Of a stretch of DNA of 64,000 nucleotides, positions 59,467 through 64,000 are shown piece by piece. Where the stretch lies: NCBI GenBank assembly GCA_024704765.1, contig JAKMXF010000177.1:248001-312000 (forward strand). Reading direction: 5' to 3'. Both the position numbers and the translations under genes were made by a program. Position 1 is the stretch's first letter. Each line of letters begins with the position of its first letter. This stretch comes from Oopsacas minuta. Lineage: Eukaryota > Porifera > Hexactinellida > Lyssacinosida > Leucopsacidae. The notes below the pieces were generated by a model. That model made no database searches. It worked only from the letters and a program-made list of their open reading frames with translations, and was not told the origin of the DNA.

Positions 59467-60509
59467 ATGGCACAGATGATTCCACTATTTCTCGCAGAAG
59501 AAGAAACCTCTTCCTCAATGGCACGTCAACGAGTTTTCAGGGATCTCAATGATCCCCCAGATTGTTATGATGATATGGAACTTGTTCGACGTTTCCGTTT
59601 CTCTAGAGTTTCAATATCTAAAATTACAGAGTTGATAGCTAACTATTTGAATTTCACCGAGCGTTCTTGTGCTGCTTCCCCTCACTTGCAAGTTTGTGTG
59701 GCACTTCAGTTTTTCGCTTCTGGAACGTTCCAGATAATTTGTGGGGATGGGATAAACGCAAGCCAAGCTTCTGCCTCTCGTTATATCCGAGATGTTTCTC
59801 TGGGTTTGCAAGCTATATACCATCAGTTTGTTAGTTTGCCTGGTCTCAAGAGGGTAGAAGTTAAAACAAGTTTTATGAAATTGCTCACTTTCCAGGCGTA
59901 GTAGGATTAGTTGACGGAACACACATACGAATCCAAAGACCCTCGGAAAATGAAGCAGATTATATAAATCGGCATTTTTACCACTCAATTAATGTCCAAG
60001 CTATTTGCCAACCAGATGGAATGTTTAGTGATGTATTGGCACGTTTTCCTGGGTCTGTTCACGATTCACGGATTTGGAAGAATTCAGGTGTTGGGATGCA
60101 TGTTGAAAATACCTTTTCAATAGGGGAGCATATATTAGGAGATAGCGGTTACATGATGAGGCCATATTTACTCACTCCTTATCGCCAACCAATATCTACT
60201 CCCCAATTTAACTACAACTATGCACATAAGAGGACAAGGGTTATTGTTGAACAGACATTTGGGCGATGGAAACGAAGATTCCACTGTCTTCATGGAGAGC
60301 TCAGGATGAGTCCAGATAAAGTTTGTTTCATCATAGTTGCTTGTGCAGTATTGCATAACATAGCAATACAGTGGAAACAACCTCTCTTAGAAGATGAAGT
60401 CTCCGATTATTCCTATCCGGATGATGTTCTTGACTTTGAAGAAACTGTTGGGCATTTGGCATCAAAGCATTACAGGGATCAATTTTCTATTCATAATTTC
60501 AGCAACTAA
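59467..60509 (+). pseudogene. Harbinger DDE nuclease (HARBI1-like), one frameshift
   Basis: Start ATG 59467. The N-terminal part (FRDLNDPPDCYDDMELVRRFRFSR, then a helical region with LQVCVALQFFASG) runs to about 59875. A missing base in an A-run near 59862-59870 then shifts the frame, which continues with FYEIAHFPGVVGLVDGTHI. Catalytic residues are D at 59913-59915 (VDGTHI), D at 60141-60143 (LGDSGY) and E at 60249-60251 (VEQTFGRWK). The C-terminus ends at 60509. Total about 347 residues, the normal HARBI1 size. Only one lesion is visible, so the copy is young or the shift is an assembly error. It needs the SANT protein partner for nuclear entry and DNA binding in this family. Confidence 0.92.
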
Positions 60510-60681
60510 ATTCACATAGCATATATGTTGTGATGTAGATATGGAAACATTTTGCACAGTTAATGATTATAAGGTAACATGGAAATTGTAGTTTTGAAAC
60601 ATCTAAGTAGGGTGTTGGTCTTTGTAGTTGGGATATTTATTTGTGAAATGTATCAAGTATCGCACTTGAATTTGGAGCTAG

Positions 60682-61464
60682 TTGTTGCATTATGAAAACT
60701 ATAAATTGGTGGAGGTTATTGATATTCCAAAGCAAGAGTATGGACAAGGTCGCAAAGTAAATTGGACAAAGGAGGAGGAGTATACACTCATTGAGGCAAT
60801 CCAGGATGCTGGAGATATATTGAGAGGTACTGCTGGTCAGTGCGCGGAGATAAACAAAAAAAAGACGGGGCTTTGGAACAATGTTATGAGGAAAATCAAT
60901 TCCATCCATAGCAACAACCGAGATGTGAAAGATGTAAAGAAGAAGTGGAACAATCTAAAAGGTTCCGCAAAAGCCCGTGTGGATTCCAGTCGAAGGGAAG
61001 CGAGGAGGACAGGAGGAGGGCCAAATGAAGCTGGTGAAGTGGAGGATGAAGACATCCGGATCCTTAGCTCCGATAGGGAAATATCCACATCTGTGACGGA
61101 GAGAGTATCACAGATGTTCTCAAGTACGCCAGCGTTCTCTGGAATATGTGGTAGTGTTGATATGTTTCAAGCCCCAACAACATTGCCTTCACACACTGAG
61201 ATTAGCGAAAGCAGGGAAATAACACCAGTGTTTGAGGGACCAGAAGTTACTGTAGTTAACAGTCGTCCAGAGGGGAGGCGTAGGCGTAAGAGGAGCATCG
61301 AACAGTCAACAAAGGTCTCTGATTTACTTCCTCTGCAACGAGAAGTGCTCCTTAAACAGATGGAAGTATTCTCGGCTCAACTACAGCTGAATGAAGAGCA
61401 GAGGGAGTATTATCGTCATAAAAAGCAGAGACTTTTAGAAAAAGATCAACAGCAGCAGCTTTAG
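60682..61464 (+). CDS. Harbinger Myb/SANT-like protein
   Basis: An open frame of 260 codons, with a Myb/SANT-like domain (VNWTKEEEYTLIEAIQ, then TGLWNNVMRKIN and VKKKWNNLKGSAKARV, about residues 26-105), an acidic stretch, a basic patch GRRRRKRS (about residue 202) that may be a nuclear signal, and a C-terminal coiled-coil-like region rich in Q/E/R (LKQMEVFSAQLQLNEEQREYYRHKKQRLLEK). This matches NAIF1-type partners of Harbinger nucleases. The frame has no ATG at its 5' edge: the first codon is TTG after a stop, and the first in-frame Met is inside the SANT domain. The start may be lost, lie in another frame (ATG near 60740) or come from a spliced exon. Confidence 0.85.
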   Translation: MLHYENYKLVEVIDIPKQEYGQGRKVNWTKEEEYTLIEAIQDAGDILRGTAGQCAEINKKKTGLWNNVMRKINSIHSNNRDVKDVKKKWNNLKGSAKARVDSSRREARRTGGGPNEAGEVEDEDIRILSSDREISTSVTERVSQMFSSTPAFSGICGSVDMFQAPTTLPSHTEISESREITPVFEGPEVTVVNSRPEGRRRRKRSIEQSTKVSDLLPLQREVLLKQMEVFSAQLQLNEEQREYYRHKKQRLLEKDQQQQL

Positions 61465-61712
61465 ATATACGATTTAGTCATATTGTAACATCATAGAAAA
61501 TCATAATTTATAGTGAAAGTATGAATTAATCAAAGAAAACGAGTGACTGAAGTGATTACATCAATGTTATCGATAAATATAATATGTTTGGAAACTTAAA
61601 ATAGAGCTTGAATAACTTAAGCAACCTCGGTAGGTTACTTAACTTTTGTACTTAAGTACATACTTAAGTATGAGCTTAAATCTTAGTGAATACCAATCTT
61701 AGTGAATACGGC

Positions 61713-62605
61713 CCCAGGTCTATATTATATGTTGGCTTTGCTGAATTGACAATAATTGTAACGATTATCGAGTTATATGAGGATATTAACAAAACATATG
61801 ACATCCATGAGCCGCAATGCCGCCATCTGGGCGACTTTTCTGCTAGTTCCTGCGGAATGCTTTTACGGGCATTCGGCCCTCGCGATTGTTTTTTGGAGTG
61901 TGCGAACGCTACGCGTCCACATATAATAGCTCTTAGTGAACAATCAAAAGCATGATAGGTCATCTGATTTTGAGTGAAAAGCTATGAGGTGGTAATCATG
62001 GTGGTAGTAAGGAGTTTAGAAACTCAGTTGGATATTGAACAGCATAATTCTGATCCACTACGGTGTCTATTGATTTGTAGGTGATATGTAGGTGATGTTA
62101 TCACCTACTCCGAAAAATGCATTGATTTCTATGGGCGAGTTGTAAAATTCACATATCTTGTCCAAAAATGGTTCGATTCGAAAAATAATTCTTATTTGTA
62201 GGAAAAGTTGAGTACTATTTAGTCGACACACAAAATTTGGTTCTAATCAGCCTAGGCATCTCTGAAAAAACGCGCGGATATACACATACACATACACTTT
62301 GTTTATATATATATAGATTGTCATGATGAAATCCCAACATTTCTGAGTTATCTCACAGGCCAGTGTGTATATTTTTTGTAGAGAAACAGTTTTAAATCAT
62401 TTGGTAATTCAACATTTTGAACATAGATTAATAATTAACGTTCTATATGGTTTCAAAGATTAAGCATTTGTTGATACATACTTACCAATTAGGCTAACGT
62501 CATTTCGCTCTGAAAATTTCACAAATGTTGCTTTTGGAATCCTTACATATTAATAATACATTTATTCGGGTGAGAAAGTACCAATTTCATTTATTGGCGA
62601 TTAAA
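61713..62605. other. Spacer with a GC-richer block
   Basis: 61800-61925 is notably GC-rich for this window and is open on both strands (for example 61686-61955 plus and 61676-61963 minus), with no recognised domain. A (TA)n run is at 62306-62318. Confidence 0.4.
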
Positions 62606-62609
62606 GAAT

Positions 62610-63330
62610 TTCCAATCAAAGTATATCACTTCCCTTTATCCCAGGTCAAAAGTAGTGATCAGGCCTTACCATTAGTAGGCTACGGAATATCAAATAATTG
62701 TAATACAAAGGTTAACTTGTTCTTGACTTACAGTAAAGTCCAGGGATGACACATTTTCCCAATTAACAATTATAACTCTATAATCGATACTAGTTAGTGT
62801 TATTGTCAAAATAAGATAGCCAATTTGTAATATATACCCGACTTCCCATAACTTTATAATATACTTTGAGATGATCTCCAAAACTATTGCGTATTGCGAA
62901 AAATTATCATACGTGGGCATATTTACGATCACGTTAAATTGGTAAGAGATATTATATCAAAGTATATTATAACTTACAAGGGTATGAGAATTCGTGAATA
63001 TATTACAAATTAGCTAAACTCATTTGATATAATCAAGACTATTATCGAGTTATAAGTGTATATTGAGAAAAAGTGTTATCCCTGGTCTCTATCGTAGTCA
63101 AAAACGAGCCAACTTTTGTAATACAATTATTGATATTGTTATTTTGCATAAAGTATCGATAGATCATATACTCACTTTGAAATGAAAGATGATAAATTTA
63201 AAGTACGTTCTACAAGGCATCAAATAATGGCATAATATAACAATAAATGCTTACTTGACAAATAATTCCACACATTCCTGAATATTGAGCATATAATTAT
63301 TGATAATTTGTTGTTCTAAAACTGTGCAAT
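62610..63330. repeat. Foldback family 2, copy 2 (uninterrupted)
   Basis: A near-palindrome centred about 62915-62930. Left arm 62670-62905 and right arm 62935-63165 share GTAATACAA, GACT, CCAGGGATGACAC, TTATAACTC-ATAATCGA, AATTTGTAATATAT and TATAATATACTTTGA. Outer sequence to 63330 (CAAGGCATCAAATAATGGCAT, CACACATTCCTGAATATT) matches other family members. The transcript or single strand could fold into a hairpin of over 200 bp. Confidence 0.72.
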
Positions 63331-64000
63331 ACATCAAGGGGTAATAAATAAGGCTATATATTTGGTAATATTTGAAATTTATTATTCAACATGATTTGGC
63401 GGCAGGTATAACCTATTTTAGTAGGCCATGAATACATGTATTCGTGCCAAATACACAGTTTCTGTGATATCGAAATCAAATGGAATTTGTTCAATTGGGG
63501 TTACTTATCCTTTGTTCAGTTACTGTCAGGCCTTATACATAGTAGGTTATGACCATGTGTTATAATTCGATATGATATGATTGGTATTGAGTGTGGAGTA
63601 AGATTTTACAAGTCCAATTTTAGGGGAGCGGCATTCATCTACATACCAAGCTTAACAATTATACTCAAGAAGCGAAATCTCAGAATGATTCTGTTTGATT
63701 GTTAGAATATACTAACTTTTTAGTAGAAACGACTGTATTCCGGTAATGAAATGATTAAATGCATAGTTCGCATTCAAAAATCATTAAGAAAGTAATTAGC
63801 TAATGAATTTTTCCCAGAAAAAGGAAATATTGCTTAATACTATGAAAATTACCATAAACATCAAAACTAAGGCACAAAAATCAGAGTTCACGTAATAAAT
63901 ATGTTACACCAATGAAACTCTGGAAGCTGTTAACAAATTGGTAATTGAAAGCTAATAATTGACAATTTTCATAAGATATATAGGGTAGTTTAGGTAAAAT
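63331..64000. other. Terminal stretch, nothing recognised
   Basis: AT-rich. TCAGGCCTTA-ACATAGTAGG at about 63527 resembles 62660-62683. No gene. Confidence 0.35.

Larger units (their letters stand above)
59025..61712 (+). mobile_element. PIF/Harbinger transposon
   Basis: The ends read GCCGTATTCACTAAG in both inward directions (59025 and 61712). Each end is followed by palindromic TACTTAAGTA words. On the left the CGTATTCACTAAG plus TTAAGTACGTACTTAAG block is present twice (59027-59105). On the right ATCTTAGTGAATAC occurs twice (61679-61710). Length is 2688 bp. It encodes a HARBI1-like nuclease and a Myb/SANT protein in tandem, the standard two-gene Harbinger layout. A 3-bp TWA duplication was not evident. 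Confidence 0.88.

Noticed and set aside
59467-61464. Domesticated HARBI1/NAIF1 host genes
   Set aside because: The pair is enclosed by matching TIRs and the nuclease has a frameshift, so it is a transposon copy rather than a conserved host gene.
61676-61963. Overlapping long frames on both strands as genes
   Set aside because: Neither has a recognised domain and they mirror each other; GC-rich composition alone explains the openness.

Overview
This window looks like part of an AT-rich animal (invertebrate metazoan) genome. I cannot name the species. The only host-gene signal is a pair of phase-0 ankyrin-repeat exons on the minus strand (22255-22629, then 1022-1423). They join in frame across a 20.8-kb intron with canonical GT/AG borders. 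The remaining 41 kb upstream of the first exon shows no further host exon that I recognise, so most of the window is probably intron, or intron plus upstream DNA, of one gene packed with transposons. I found no rRNA gene, convincing tRNA, CRISPR array or bacterial-type operon.

Layout by region. 3.8-6.0 kb: a Helitron-like non-autonomous element split by a Tc1 (DD34E) element. 7.0-8.25 kb: a very decayed Transib/RAG1-like transposase. 8.46-11.87 kb: a second Helitron-like copy split by a complete Transib element (8713-11813) with 5-bp CATGC target duplications and an RSS-like CACAGTG terminus. 12-12.8 kb: a LINE reverse-transcriptase relic and an unidentified coding-like stretch. 13-22 kb: non-coding repeats, including two pairs of convergent foldback arms and a perfect 25-bp hairpin. 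24.3-26.5 kb: a foldback element carrying a nested hAT-type MITE and a nested pogo-type MITE. 27.1-30.4 kb: a mariner (DD34D) next to a minus-strand TTF-type hAT relic. 30.9-34.5 kb: a P-superfamily element with a THAP domain and about 160-bp inverted repeats. 34.9-36.8 kb: a third Helitron-like copy (minus) split by a DD37D relic. 38.4-44.0 kb: a minus-strand LINE interrupted by a Tc1 and by a ZBED-type hAT. 45.0 kb: a tiny ORF with a 2A-like motif. 47.6 kb: a hAT C-terminal scrap. 48.8-50.5 kb: a plus-strand endonuclease/RT LINE relic. 55.2-57.2 kb: an intact DD37D element and a truncated relative. 57.2-58.8 kb: a minus-strand hAT relic. 59.0-61.7 kb: a PIF/Harbinger element with nuclease and Myb/SANT genes.

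Only two transposon reading frames look close to functional: the DD37D transposase (55392-56420, fully open) and the Harbinger pair (one frameshift in the nuclease; a SANT ORF with no obvious ATG start). All others carry several stops or frameshifts. Element borders were placed from matching terminal inverted repeats and target-site duplications read by eye. Family assignments rest on catalytic motifs and domain order; no database search was run.
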